Origin: Lindgomyces ingoldianus
Lineage: Eukaryota; Ascomycota; Dothideomycetes; Pleosporales; Lindgomycetaceae
Length of the DNA: 64,000 bases
Reading direction: 5' to 3'
Assembly: GCF_010093535.1 (NCBI RefSeq)
Contig: NW_022985162.1
Coordinates: 3,187,306 to 3,251,305 of the forward strand
Shown here: in pieces, positions 24,303 to 35,114 of the stretch
Layout: each line of letters starts with the position of its first letter
Numbering within the stretch: the stretch's first letter is position 1
Notes under the pieces: generated by a model
Told to the model about the DNA's origin: nothing
Seen by the model: the letters and a program-made list of their open reading frames with translations, nothing else
The model's database searches: none
Program-made: the position numbers and the translations under genes

Positions 24303-24506
24303 TGTCACGGTCGGCATGCTCAAGCTACAAGCAAGAGGTGGTGTAACTCAACTAGATTAAACTAAGGAGCAGAGGAGCTGCTCTGCGAGTTTAAATATAC
24401 ATGTGTGCCCCCTGCCAATGCGCTACTCGTAGCACTAGCGTGCTACTCGTTGCGCAAGCGAGGGAGCTGATGCCGCAGAGCATGTGAGGCGGTACACGCT
24501 GTTACA
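24303..24506. repeat. J: solo LTR in A3, TSD ATAAT
   Basis: 204 bp, TGTCACGGTCGG to GCTGTTACA, with ATAAT at 24298-24302 and 24507-24511. GC-rich and unmutated. No other copy in the window. It has the same terminal style as the Gypsy LTRs but does not match any of them internally. Confidence 0.88.
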
Positions 24507-25903
24507 ATAATAACCTAGTTTTAAAGTAAATTTTTTTTATACTAAGTAAAAAAGTAATAGCAGCCTTTAAAAATAATAAAGAGTAAAATAGCTTACTTTA
24601 TTATATTAATGCTTTAAATAACTATTATCTACTTTTTATTACTTTACTATATTGCCTTTAGCTGTTGTTATCTTTTTAAAGCTATAATAACTGCTTTAGT
24701 TAATATCTAGCTTATTATAAAGCCTAACTTATTAAGGTTATACATGTTTTTATTCTAAATACTATACTTAGCTTTTATATTATCTTCTAGGTAAAACTAG
24801 CCTTAAATAACCTCTAGATCTTTATAAAGCACTCTTTTATAATTATACTTATAATTAAACTTTATTATAAACTTAAAGTAGTACTTAACTTATATACTAG
24901 GCTAGTTTAAGCTAACTTAGCCTAGATTACACTCTGCGCGTAAGGAATTAGCCATATTAGCTATAGCTATAAGCCTAAAGAGAAATCTGTGTGTAATAAG
25001 CTTAAGTATATACTTAATAACTACCTTTTTTTAAGCTTAGTTAGATTTTTTAATTTAGGCTAGTATTTTACTTATAAAGGCTGTCTAGCGTGTTAATTAC
25101 TTAGTGTTATATAAAAAACATTATAAATAGCTATAGTATGTTATAAGAAAAGTTTTAAGTTTTATTTAAAAGCTTAAAAAGTAAGCTATATCTAATGTTC
25201 TTTAGAAAATTTAATCTAGTGTTGTTATTAAGGCATTATGTAGATAGGTAGAGTTTAGTAGGGGCTTAGCAAAAGTGGCCAGCTAACCTGTGTAGCCGGC
25301 TAACCTGTTAGGTACGTTAGCTAACTTAATTATTTAGTTATATAACTTAATTATACAACTAAAGCTTTTAGTCTTAACTTAGTCTAGATTTAAATGTAAT
25401 CTCTAAGATATAACTTTATAATAATTTTACTAACTAGAATCTACCTAATGCTTTAACTAGCATTAGGTAATTAGCAGCTACTTTTATAAACTTTATAATA
25501 AACTTTATAAATAAAAAATATGCTGTAAAGCTAAATAATAAAGAGAATTCTCTTTAGCACTTATAGATTCTAGATTCTAAAGTAGACATCTATGTCTATA
25601 ATAATCTAGCTAACTTTTAATAGACTTAGAGCTTATCTTTGTTAGACTAACTTAGGGCTAGCAGCTAATCTCTTTCTATACTAGCATAGGGTACTATTAT
25701 ACTTACTATTAAGGGTTTTAAAAGACCTATTAAGATAAATTTAAATAATATAGCTTACATTTTTTAGTATATTTACTAGTCTTGTATCTTTTTTTTAAGA
25801 ATAGAATATACATTTTAACTTTAAAGATAACTAGTTTTATATAATAATATAGCTATATTAATAAAAGTGTGTATAAAAATACTTTTACTTATAGTTATTA
25901 CTA

Positions 25904-27003
25904 ACGTACTTCACAGGCGAGTTGCTTACACACCTAAGTTGCTTACTTTTGCTAAGACCCTACTAAACTACTCTTCCTACACTAATGCATTCCCCACAAC
26001 ACTACTTAGACGTGCTAAAAGAATGTTAGATATAGCTTACACTCTAAGCTTTTAAACAAGACATAAAACTCTTAAAGAAATGTGCTATAGCTATATATAA
26101 AGTTTTATAAAAAATAATAAATAACTACAGTGCTAGATAACCTTTATAAGCTAATTCTACAGCTAAATTATAGAAGCTAGGTAATAAAAAAAAGCAGGTA
26201 ATTGTTAAGACTATACTTAAGCTATATACGCAAGGAATTTCCCCTTAGATAGCATTTATAGCTAATATAGCTAATTCTTTGTGCGCTAAGCATAATCTAG
26301 GCTATATTTACATAAACTAGCCTAGTACATTTGTAAAGCGTTATTTAGAGCTTAAAGTAACATTTAAGCGTAAGTATAACTATAAAAGAGCTCTCTACAA
26401 GAGTCTTAGGTTAATTTAGAGCAGGTTTAGCCTTATAAAGAATATTAAAGCTAAGTATAGCATCTAGGATAATAACACATACAACTTTAGTAAGATAAGG
26501 TTTATAATTAGCTAAATATCTTTTAACTATACTTGCGCTTAAAACTTTACTTTAAGCTTTAAATAACACTTTATAAATGTACTAGGCTAGTTTATGTAAA
26601 CATAGCCTAGATTACGCTTAGCGCGCAAAGAATTAGCTATATTAGCTATAAATGCTATCTAAGGGGAAATTTCTTACGCATATAGCTTAAGTATAGTCTT
26701 AATAATTACCTGCTTCTTTTTATTACCTAGCCTTTATAATTTAGCTGTAGAATTAGCTTATAAAGGTTGTCTAGCGCTATAGTTATTTATTATTTTTTAT
26801 AAAACTTTATACATAGCTACAGCACATTTCTTTAAGAGTTTTATGTCTTGTTTAAAAGCTTAGAGCGTAAGCTGTATCTAACATTCTTTTAGCACGTCTA
26901 AGTAGTGTTATGGGGAATGCATTAGTGTAGGAAGAGTAGTTTAGTAGGGTCTTAGCAAAAGTAAGCAACTTAGGTGTGTGAGCAACTTGCCTGTGAAGTA
27001 CGT
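25904..27003. mobile_element. B2: fold-back (5'-5' palindromic) derivative of the B transposon
   Basis: 1100 bp flanked by TA (25902-25903, 27004-27005). The left arm (25904-26378, 475 bp) is the reverse complement of the right arm (26528-27003, 476 bp) apart from transitions. Both arms match the 5' end of B1 and B4, including the HTH-coding part. The 149 bp loop (26379-26527) continues the 5' half into the first DDE block. The true 3' end of the family (seen at 21200-21325 and 50605-50740) is missing. An RNA or single strand of this element would form a hairpin of about 475 bp. Confidence 0.9.
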
Positions 27004-27005
27004 TA

Positions 27006-27161
27006 ACACCTTTTTTTAGCTTTTATCTAATAAGTTATTATATAAGCTTATGTACTTACTGGCTATATTTAACACTTTACACTTTTTTATATAATTTAAG
27101 CTTATATTAAAGTTATATAAGTATATATTTTCTAATTTAAAAGGTTTTATTATGTAGTATA
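27006..27161. other. AT-rich remnant between B2 and D, no gene
   Basis: RIP-like text with no match to the other elements that I can see. Together with 25859-25901 and 28748-29197 it may be one older element split by B2 and D. No coding motif recognised. Confidence 0.4.
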
Positions 27162-27166
27162 TAAAG

Positions 27167-27394
27167 TGTTCGAACGTTCATCACAGGTATATTAATCTAA
27201 TTCCGTGCGGATATCACGTGAGCTCATCTCACGTGAGATCTGTGCGGGCTTGGTAGGGGGCTAGTATAAAACTAGCTATCCTAACGTACTTAGGATGGCA
27301 GCTGTTACTAGAATTAATACATTATATTACCTACTTACCTCTTAGTACACTCTTTAGGCGTATGTTTATTTAATTAAACCTAGGTTAACTAATA
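27167..27394 (+). repeat. D 5' LTR
   Basis: TGTTCGAACG to GGTTAACTAATA. Contains two CACGTG sites (27215-27220, 27230-27235) in a palindromic setting and a TATAAAA at about 27265. Outer end intact; inner end shows CA to TA. Confidence 0.9.
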
Positions 27395-27420
27395 CTAATT
27401 AGTTTATTAATAAACTATTT

Positions 27421-27814
27421 ACTGTGTGTGTAGCTACGCAGAGGATATTATTTTTAATAAATAGATTTATAAGGATTAATAAACCTGCTACTATATAAGA
27501 AGCTTACTCCTACTGCGTGCGTAGCTACGCAGAGAGGGCTTAGACGCTTACACCTACTGCGTGCGTAGCCACGCAGAGAGGGCGTAAATAAGCCTTATAC
27601 ACGCCCCTAGATTAACTAATTACATAAAGATAAAATTAGCAACCTGCTATATGCGTAGCTACATAGAAAGGGCTTACTGCTAAGCCTTTATGCGCTCTAA
27701 AGCCTTTTGTTAATATAGGCTGTGCAACTACTTACCTACTGCGTGTGTAGCTACGCAGAGGAGACAATACAGGCTGCATAATTAGAAACCTACTATATGC
27801 GTAGCTATATAAAG
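27421..27814 (+). repeat. Six dispersed copies of a 23-nt palindrome-containing motif in D
   Basis: Copies start at about 27421, 27512, 27556, 27647, 27738 and 27792. The core TGCGTAGCTACGCA is a perfect 14 bp palindrome, usually followed by GAGAGGGC-like text. Four copies are nearly clean and two carry RIP transitions (TATATGCGTAGCTA). Several spacings are 91 bp. Confidence 0.85.
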
Positions 27815-27874
27815 AAGGCTTTTTGTTAGCAGCCTGCCTTATTAACACCCTTTTTTTAATTAATTCCCTATATA

Positions 27875-28030
27875 AGAGGTAATAATTAACTAACACCTCC
27901 CTCTCTTTTTTACTCCCCTAGGGATTAATTACTTGCACAGAAGGCAACTAACTAACACCTCTCTCCCTCTTCTAACCCTCTAGGGATTAATTGCCTGCAT
28001 AGAAGGCAATTAACCTACACCCTTCCTCCC
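27875..28030 (+). repeat. Tandem 62-64 bp repeats in D
   Basis: Units starting near 27875, 27939 and 28001 share AGAAGGCAATTAACTAACACC, a C/T-rich run and CTAGGGATTAATTGC. The third unit is partial. Confidence 0.75.
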
Positions 28031-28514
28031 CCCTCTAAGCTATAGCGTCTTTGTACGCCTTATATAAAACGTTATTAGGGGTTACACGTGTGTCTAAAAT
28101 AATTCTACATAAAAAGGTAGATTTAGATCTTCTGCATAATAGAATAGATATAGACTCTCCTCTGCTACAATAACAAGCTTTATACATAGTGTACATCCTC
28201 TTTAATATGTGTAAGCTGCTAAAAGAAAGGTACACACTATAAAAGTAAAATAACTTTAAAAGATAGACAATATATAATTTTAACAACCTTTTTATATAAT
28301 TAGATAAGAACTTTTTTTTGCTCTAGCTAAGCCTAGGCACTATCTTAAAGGTAGGTTAAATTGTACGTAAGCTAAGAAGCTAGAGGATATTATAAATAAA
28401 AGAAGCACTAAAGGTTAGCTCTAAAAAAAGAAGTAAAAGAGTAAAAAAAAGAAGAAAAAAAGTAAAATTAATATATAAATAAGTAAGTAACTTTATAAGA
28501 ATAAAAGTTGCTAG

Positions 28515-28742
28515 TGTCTAAACATTAATTATAAGTATATTAATCTAATTTTAGGCAGATATCACGTAAGCTTATCTTATATAATATCTGTGCAGGCTTA
28601 GTAGAGGGCTAGTATAAAACTAGCTATCCTAATGTACTTAGGATAGCAGCTGTTACTAGAATTAATACATTATGTTGCCTGCTCACCTCTTAGTACGCCT
28701 CTTAGGCGTACGTTTGTTTAATTAAACCTAGGTTAACTAACA
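28515..28742 (+). repeat. D 3' LTR
   Basis: TGTCTAAACATT to GGTTAACTAACA. The inner (left) half is RIP-mutated, so both CACGTG sites are lost; the outer end keeps CA. Confidence 0.9.
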
Positions 28743-28747
28743 TAAAG

Positions 28748-29197
28748 CATATTTAAATTTTTAAGCTTAACTTTAAAAAATAGCACTAAGATTTAACTCT
28801 TAACTTTATTTTTAACTTTAGTAAGAAAGTGTTACTTTATGTTCTATATTTAAAACTACTACTTAATTATATAAAAAGTAATATAAACTTAAAACTTTTT
28901 AAAAAAGTAAGTAGCTATTTATGTGTACATAACACCTTTATAAAAAAGCCTAAGTAGATAGAATTAGTACTGTTTAAAGTTAATCTTAGAACGTTCTCTT
29001 ACATTACTACTATACTAGTAAGCACTTATATAATGTAACTATTTAGAAGACGCTTACTAAGCATTATAAAATTAACGTGTATAAATGTGTATAAAATAAT
29101 TATAAAGTTATAAGTAGCTAAAGGCTATAATTAGGCGTGGAGTAAAGAATTTTTAAATTAGCAATTAGTTTTTTCCCTTCACTAGCTAACAGTCCGC
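28748..29197. other. AT-rich remnant, no gene recognised
   Basis: RIP-like text between D and H3. One plus frame between 28970 and 29190 reads protein-like if TAG is read through, but I cannot assign it to a family. Confidence 0.35.
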
Positions 29198-29299
29198 TGT
29201 AGACGCATCCGACCGTCGTGTGACGACACATCCGACACATCCGACTATCGTGTGACTATGGTGACGACGCATCCGACTACTGTGTTACTACTGCAAACA
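29198..29299. repeat. H3: fragment of the H solo LTR
   Basis: Matches the 3' half of H1 and H2 (repeated CGCATCCGAC, ACTATGGTGACGACGC, ending CTGCAAACA). The 5' half is missing and no TSD is found, so it is a truncated copy. Confidence 0.75.
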
Positions 29300-29338
29300 C
29301 TATACTATTATATATCCTATACATATATACTCTGATTA

Positions 29339-29656
29339 TGTCACGATTGTGCACGAGTAAGGTTATAGAGCTTCACAGAGGTCTAGTTTAATTACTACGT
29401 GAGGTATTATAGTAGGTACAAGACATTGTGTAAGGAACAAGAAGGTTTAGAAAAAAATTAGTAATTAAATACTTAGCTTAAAAGTCTAAGCGCTTTAAGT
29501 ATAAATTAAGCCTATTCTAGGTTTAGTTAGTGTTAAGGTAGTTTATGCTTAAGTTTATATCTATGTTATGTTATATTTATGTTAGACATGCACTAATAAT
29601 ACTCTAGTACACGTCTAATATAGTTATGTCTAGAATCTAGAGAGGATACTGTAACA
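29339..29656 (-). repeat. Gypsy-2 left (3') LTR
   Basis: 318 bp, TGTCACGATTGTGC to GGATACTGTAACA. Outer edge spared, inner edge mutated. Confidence 0.92.
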
Positions 29657-29684
29657 GTACCCCCCCCCTTATTAAGAAGAGAAT

Positions 29685-32600
29685 CCTTTACATTAGTAGT
29701 TTTAGCATTAGGTTGTCTTTATTAGAGTATAAGTTTAGTTTAGATAAGTATTAAGCGTAGAATTAAGTTACTGTAGAGTTCTTTTATAAAGCTTCTATAA
29801 GTTCCTATAACAGTTTGTTGTATCTAGTCTATTTTATAAAGTATTTATAGATATGTTTTTTTTTATTAAACTAGATCTATTTAACATTTTTTATAATGTA
29901 TTCTAGTTTATTATTTATAATAATAGGTTTAAGTAGCAGGTTTAGCTGTTTAGGTAGATAGTTAAATTTAGAGGCTACTTAGCGCAGCAATAATACATAG
30001 AACACAGGGTGTATCTTTATGCTGTTAGGTAGGATTAATTAGTAAGTGTGTAATAAGACTATATAAGCTACTATAAAGAGGCTAAGGTTCTTCTAATTAA
30101 GTTTCTTTAATTATTAGTTTATTTAGATATTTCTAGTGTCTAGCTAGACCTTCTTGCTAGCTGCATACATAGGGGTAAGAGTTTAGAATTAGTTTATGTA
30201 CTCTTATTAAAAAGCTTAAGCCTATGTAAGCTTTTTATAAATATATTTAGATATATTTTAGATTTTATTAATAAGTCTATTTATGTCTATTACTTATATA
30301 GATTAATAAGTTAGTTAGAGAGTATTTAAAAGTAGTTTAAATCTTATTTAAAAGTAGTATCTATAGTTTGCTAAGAACAGGGATACTTATGTTAATTTAG
30401 ATATTATGTTATTAGCTTTAAACTATGCTGTAGCTAACTATTTTACCTAGTTATTCTACTAGTAGTTTATGTACACTTATAAGACTTATTTTATTACAGT
30501 GTTTATATTCTTAGTCTAGCTGTTAGTCTCTAGGTAAAAAGCTGTAGATAGATAGAGGATAATTTAGAGCTGTTTATAGAGTTTGTTCTAAAAGGCTAAG
30601 ACAAACTATGTACCTCTGTCTAATATAATTATGTTAGGCAGGCTATAGTAAACCTATACATATTAGTAGAATAACTAGGCTATATTAGGGGCAGTTATAA
30701 AGGAACATAGTATTAAGTGTTAATACTTAGTTAAGTAATTAATAACTACTATAATATTTATATACCTTTTAGATAAGTGTAGGTCTATAATATAATTAAT
30801 TAATATATCTTTTTAAGCTTATTTAGAGATTAGGAGTAGTTTAAGTAGGCTATTATACTTTTTTTAAGAGGCCTTTACTTTACAGCAAGTATAGCAACAT
30901 AATACATATTAGCGTACAGTATAGAACATGTAGGGCTAGTAGTACTCTCTCTGTAGTAGGTTAAGAGTCTTTCCTCTGCCTAGGTGTCCTCTAACAGGCA
31001 AGTTGTGTACAATTTAGAGTAGTTTAATTCTTAGTTTGTTAGAATTAAGAATTATAAGTTAGTTATAGTAATATAGCTTACTATTTTAGTTTTTATAGTT
31101 AGCTAGTGTTACCTTCTTTAACTAACTAGCGCTGTTTTAAAGTAAGTCTAAGGTTTCTTAGATAAATTTATTATTTAGATACTTATTAGTAATAATTTAA
31201 TTAATTATTTAATTTATTTTATTTAAGTTAAAGTCTAAAAATAGCTTAAGTTAAAGTAGAGTTTAGTGTTAAGCCTTTTACACTTTTTTTTAAGCAAGAA
31301 CATTTTAGAATTACTTTATAAAGGCATTTAGTTTCCCTCTGTTTTAACTAGAATAATAAGTAATCTTAAAATTAAAATAAAATAGGTATTTAGACTAATA
31401 AGCTTATTAGTAGCTAAGTTATTTTATAGTTATAAAGTACTATAAGTTCTTATAGTTAGATAGAACCTATATTAGATGCGCTGCACTTTCTAGTTTAGGT
31501 TACTATTATTTAAAGCAGTATACTATAGTAAGTAATTTCTTATTATAGATTTTATAATTACCTTCTACAGAACTTATTCTTTTTAAAAAGTATATAATAG
31601 GCTTAATAGTCCTGTCTAGCTTAGTCTAGAAGAGAACTCTTACTACTATGTAGTCTAAAGCATTAGCTTTTATAAGTATTAGTAGTTTAAAGTTAAAGTA
31701 GTAGAGTATTAAAGCTTTAGTAAAGGCTTTCTTTAGCTAGTTAAAAAACTATTAGTAATTTAAGTTAAAGTTAAATTAAATTTTTTTCTTAGTAAGTGTA
31801 ATTATAAGGCTTACTTACTATAAAAAGTTGTTAATAAATTATTAGTAAAAGTTAGCAAATTTTATAAAAGCTTAAATATCCTTTATGTCTTTTAAGTATT
31901 ATTAATCTAGCATAGTCTAAACCTTAATAGGGTCTATTTAAATACTATTTATAAAGATTATATATTCTAAATATGTAACCTTTAATTAGTAGAACTTGCA
32001 TTTATCTATGTTAAGTTATAGACCTGCTTCTTCTATAGCTTTTAGCACTAAGCATACATACTATTTATGCTCTAAAAGGCTATTACTATAAATTAGAATA
32101 TTATTAATATACATAGTGCAGAATAAGTCTAGGTAGGGTTAGAGTAAGTTATTTATAAAATGTTAAAAAGTACTAGGTGTGTTAGCTAAGCTAAAGGGCA
32201 TTACTAGGTACTTAAATAGTCTATATTAAGTCTAAAATGCTGTTAGCTATTTATTACTGTTTACTATTTTTAGCTTATTAAAAGCAGTAATAATATCTAA
32301 CTTTATAAAATACTTTACTTTACTTAGTTAGCTTAAAGTTTTTTATAAAAAAAAAATTAAGTATTAGTTTTTAATAGTAATAGTGTTTAGTTTTTAGTAG
32401 TTAATGTAGAATTAAAGCTTACTCTTAAGTTTTTTTATAAATAGTATAAGTAACACTACTAGTAAGAAGCTAGCTTAAATAAACCTTTTTTTTAGGTTTT
32501 TTTTAAGGTATTTTTAAAGCACTTTTAATTTATTTAGTAATATTTTATATAGTAGCCTATAACTAAGTTGTTTACTAGGCTTAAAAGTTATTTAGTAGTT

Positions 32601-34640
32601 ATATAAATGTTATATTAAAAGCTTATTAGACTTATCTTAAAAAAAATATATAATAAGTTATAGTAGTCTTAAAAGACTATTATTTTTAAGTTAGTATGTT
32701 TTTAAGAAGCTAAAGCTTAGTCTATATTAAAAATTATAACTGCATAGATTTTATAATCTAGTTATTAAGCTAGAGTTATAAATAAGGCAGGTCCTATATA
32801 GTAGATGTCTATTTGCTGTTTAAGTCCTAGTTTATGTCTAAATTAGGTAAGTAAAGATTCTTTAAAAGCTTTCTTTTCTTTAAGTTTAAGTAGTTATTAA
32901 ATTATTTTATATAGCTTATCTTAGTAAAAGGCCTAGCATATTAGCCTTACTTAGGTAGTTCTTTTTTAAGTTATTAAAAAGTAAGTCTAAAGACCTTTTA
33001 TATTAAGTACTACTTAGGTATTATTTAAGTGTAAGCGTAAGCATATATCTTAGCATTAGAAAGAGTTAAAGTTTAAGACTTACTCTTAGTAATTAAAAGT
33101 AACCTTATACTAATACAGCTATAGTTATTCTAAAATTAGGTTATAATGTCTTATGTTTATTACATAGAGCTTAATCTACTTTTTATAGTGTTAGTAAGTA
33201 ATTATAATAGTTATAGTATAAAAAATAAAACCTTTTTTAAGTTATTTTTTATTAAATCTAGTTAAGTAAATTATTTAGGTAAGTAGTGTTAATTAAAGAT
33301 TTAGTTTATACACTAGTTCTTTATTAATATAACTTATACTATTTACTTTTAAGTTAATAAAAGCTTATATTAAGGCTAATATAGTTTTTTATTATAAATA
33401 TATAGAAATATTAACTTAGTACTTTTAGTTATTAGTAGGGGACTTAGCTTATAAGTTAGTAAAGATCTAGTGTTAAATTAGTCCTAGAGGGTAACTTAGC
33501 CCTAGGACAAGCCTTTTTACAGGCTTCTACTGCTATAGCTGCAGCTATAGTAAGAGTAGTAAAAAAGATTAAAGCTTAAATATAAGTTAAAGCCCTTATA
33601 AAAATAAAATTAAAATAGTAAGAATTTTTAATAAGTGCTAGTAGCGCTACTTGCATAAACTTAAAAAAAGAGAATAAAGTAGTTTTAAAAGATATAACTA
33701 TGCTTACTACACTTAAAGTATTAACTTTTTTTTTTATAATTTTTACGCTTTCTAGAACTAACTAAAGCATAATTTAAATTAATTTTTATTACATTAAAGT
33801 CCTTATTTATAACTGCGCTAGTTTAGGGGCGTATTAGGGCTTGTATAGGGAGGAACCTTATGTTATTATTATAGGTAGCAATTAAGTTTACATACGTGTT
33901 AAGGTTGTTTAGAAGGGGTTTTTTTACTATAGCGCGTTATAGTTTAGTTAAGAGGGAGTTATATAAAGCTATAATTAGACTTATCTTATTTAGGCCTATA
34001 TTAAATGCAAGTTAGTAGAACTTAGTAAAGTGTAAAGTAAAGCTTTTTGTTTTTTATTATAAAGTGTTTAGGTAACTTAGGGCTATTAACTTTTTATTTA
34101 GGTCTTTATAAGTTACTTATAAGAACACTATAAATTAATCTAGGTTAATAATATTTTTATTTATTAGTAAGTTAATTAAAGCTATTATGTTATAGTTAAG
34201 TTAAAAGTAAGCATATAGTAACTAAAAGTGTTTAGAGAGGAATTAGTCTATGTTTCTTTTAAGTTTATATTAAAGCTTATATAAAAAGAAAAGTAGGTCT
34301 TTTTGTTTTCTATTAAATAGTAGAGGATTAGAGAGTTAGTTAGATTTTATTACTAAGTTAAAAAGGTTATAAGTTGTAGGTAGTGTTAAGTAGAAAAAAG
34401 TTAAGCTATCTCTAGACTTCTAAGTAGGCTTTAAGGCTAGTAAGTTCTTAGTTCCTACTACTATAATAAAAGTTAAGGCAAAAATAAACTACTTAATAAT
34501 ATAAAGCTGTTTTTTAAAGTCTTTTTAAAAAGCTTTAAAGCTTATAATATAGCAGCTTTTTTATAAAGTAAGTACTTTTTAAAAGGCTTTTTAGCTTACT
34601 TTAATAGCTTAAAGTTATGTAAGTACTAAGCTTATTAAAT
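29685..34640 (-). pseudogene. Gypsy-2 Gag-Pol with chromodomain
   Basis: Same domains as Gypsy-1, read leftward: YINN of RT at about 32085-32112, the integrase end with HPVF near 29965-30000, and the chromodomain near 29770-29920. Full of TAA/TAG and therefore non-coding. Confidence 0.86.
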
Positions 34641-34684
34641 TAAATTTAGAGGCTATTCTTAGCTAGAGTTTTAACATAATGTAA

Positions 34685-35002
34685 TGTTATAATTATGTAT
34701 AAGTAAGGTTATAGAGCTTTATAAAGGTCTAGTTTAATTACTATGTAAGGTATTATAGTAAGTACAAGATGTTATGTAAGAAATAAAAAGGTTTAAAAAG
34801 AAATTAGTAATTAAATACTTAGCTTAAAAGTCTAAGCACTTTAGGTATAAATTAAGCCTGTTTTAAGTTTAGTTAGTGTTAAGGCAGTTTATGCTTAAGT
34901 TTATGTCTGTGTTGTGTTGTGTTTGTGTTAGACGTGCACTAATAATACTCTAGTACGCGTCTAATACGGTTATGTCTGGGATCTGGGGAGGATACTGTGA
35001 CA
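34685..35002 (-). repeat. Gypsy-2 right (5') LTR
   Basis: 318 bp, TGTTATAATTATG to GGATACTGTGACA. Inner edge mutated, outer edge mostly intact (GACGTGCAC, TACGCGTC kept). Confidence 0.92.
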
Positions 35003-35007
35003 GATTA

Positions 35008-35112
35008 TCATCTTCTTTTTAAGATTGTTTCCCCTGCTCCTTATACAGCAGCCTAGGGCAAACCACGATAGGCCGACACTTCCAAACCCCTCATAAGCCG
35101 CAGTCTAGACTG
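35008..35112. other. Unmutated unique sequence left of G
   Basis: About 105 bp of ordinary composition between Gypsy-2 and G. With 36460-36565 on the other side it appears to be a scrap of non-repeat DNA into which G inserted. No gene seen. Confidence 0.4.
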
Positions 35113-35114
35113 TA

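Larger units (their letters stand above)
23018..25317 (-). mobile_element. A3: full-length family A Fot1/pogo-type transposon, opened by two solo LTRs
   Basis: Same TIRs as A1, flanked by TA (23016-23017, 25318-25319). It reads on the minus strand: the complement of 23680-23730 gives SNIxEGFKA, the conserved block near the transposase C-terminus, and the HTH part lies near 24900-25250. Removing H2 and J with their TSDs leaves about 1.86 kb. RIP-mutated, though the TIRs keep GGCCGGCC. Its target TA already exists in Copia-1. Confidence 0.9.
12631..25858 (+). mobile_element. Copia-2: second copy of the Copia-1 family, 3'-truncated and split by three DNA transposons
   Basis: Begins with the Copia-1 LTR (12631-12833), then leader and gag. 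It can be followed base for base against Copia-1: 13360-13797 matches about 105-554; after B1 (13798-21325) it resumes at Copia-1 555; after A1 (21676-22790) at 902; after A3 (23018-25317) at about 1107. It ends near Copia-1 1640, inside the protease-integrase stretch. The remaining 3.5 kb is absent from the window. Nearly all differences are C to T or G to A, making it more heavily RIP-mutated than Copia-1. The first bases of its LTR are almost unmutated, and mutation increases inward. Confidence 0.9.
13360..25858 (+). pseudogene. Copia-2 Gag and protease remnant, in four pieces
   Basis: Pieces at 13360-13797, 21326-21675, 22791-23017 and 25318-25858 align with Copia-1 gag, zinc knuckle and protease. 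A1 splits the zinc-knuckle region exactly at its last Cys codon. The protease motif near 25570-25590 is further degraded (ILDSKVDI). Non-coding. Confidence 0.85.
27167..28742 (+). mobile_element. D: short non-autonomous LTR retroelement (TRIM/LARD type), TSD TAAAG
   Basis: 1576 bp with 228 bp LTRs and TAAAG duplications at 27162-27166 and 28743-28747. The 1.1 kb interior has no protein-like frame. It holds six copies of a palindromic motif (27421-27814) and a 62-64 bp tandem array (27875-28030). The bases after the left LTR (CTAATTAG) are those after the LTR of Copia E and E'. The bases before the right LTR (AAAAGTTGCTAG) match those of Copia E (AAAAGTTGCTAA). I infer that an E-type Copia supplies its proteins. 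Confidence 0.88.
29339..35002 (-). mobile_element. Gypsy-2: full-length chromovirus, same family as Gypsy-1, TSD GATTA
   Basis: 5664 bp with 318 bp LTRs (29339-29656, 34685-35002) and perfect GATTA duplications (29334-29338, 35003-35007). A C-tract after the left LTR shows minus orientation. It aligns throughout with Gypsy-1, differing mainly by transitions, and has the same reciprocal RIP pattern in its LTRs. Confidence 0.95.

Noticed and set aside
27421..27814. CRISPR-like array: repeated palindromic 23-mers with spacers
   Set aside because: Spacing is uneven, repeats vary, and the array lies inside an LTR element with TSDs in a eukaryotic genome.
28035..28286. 83-codon minus-strand frame in D
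   Set aside because: Low-complexity Leu/Tyr/Ser translation of AT-rich interior. No sign of coding in this non-autonomous element.
29198..29299. Intact third solo LTR with a TSD
   Set aside because: The five bases on either side (TCCGC and CTATA) do not match and the 5' half is missing, so it is a fragment.
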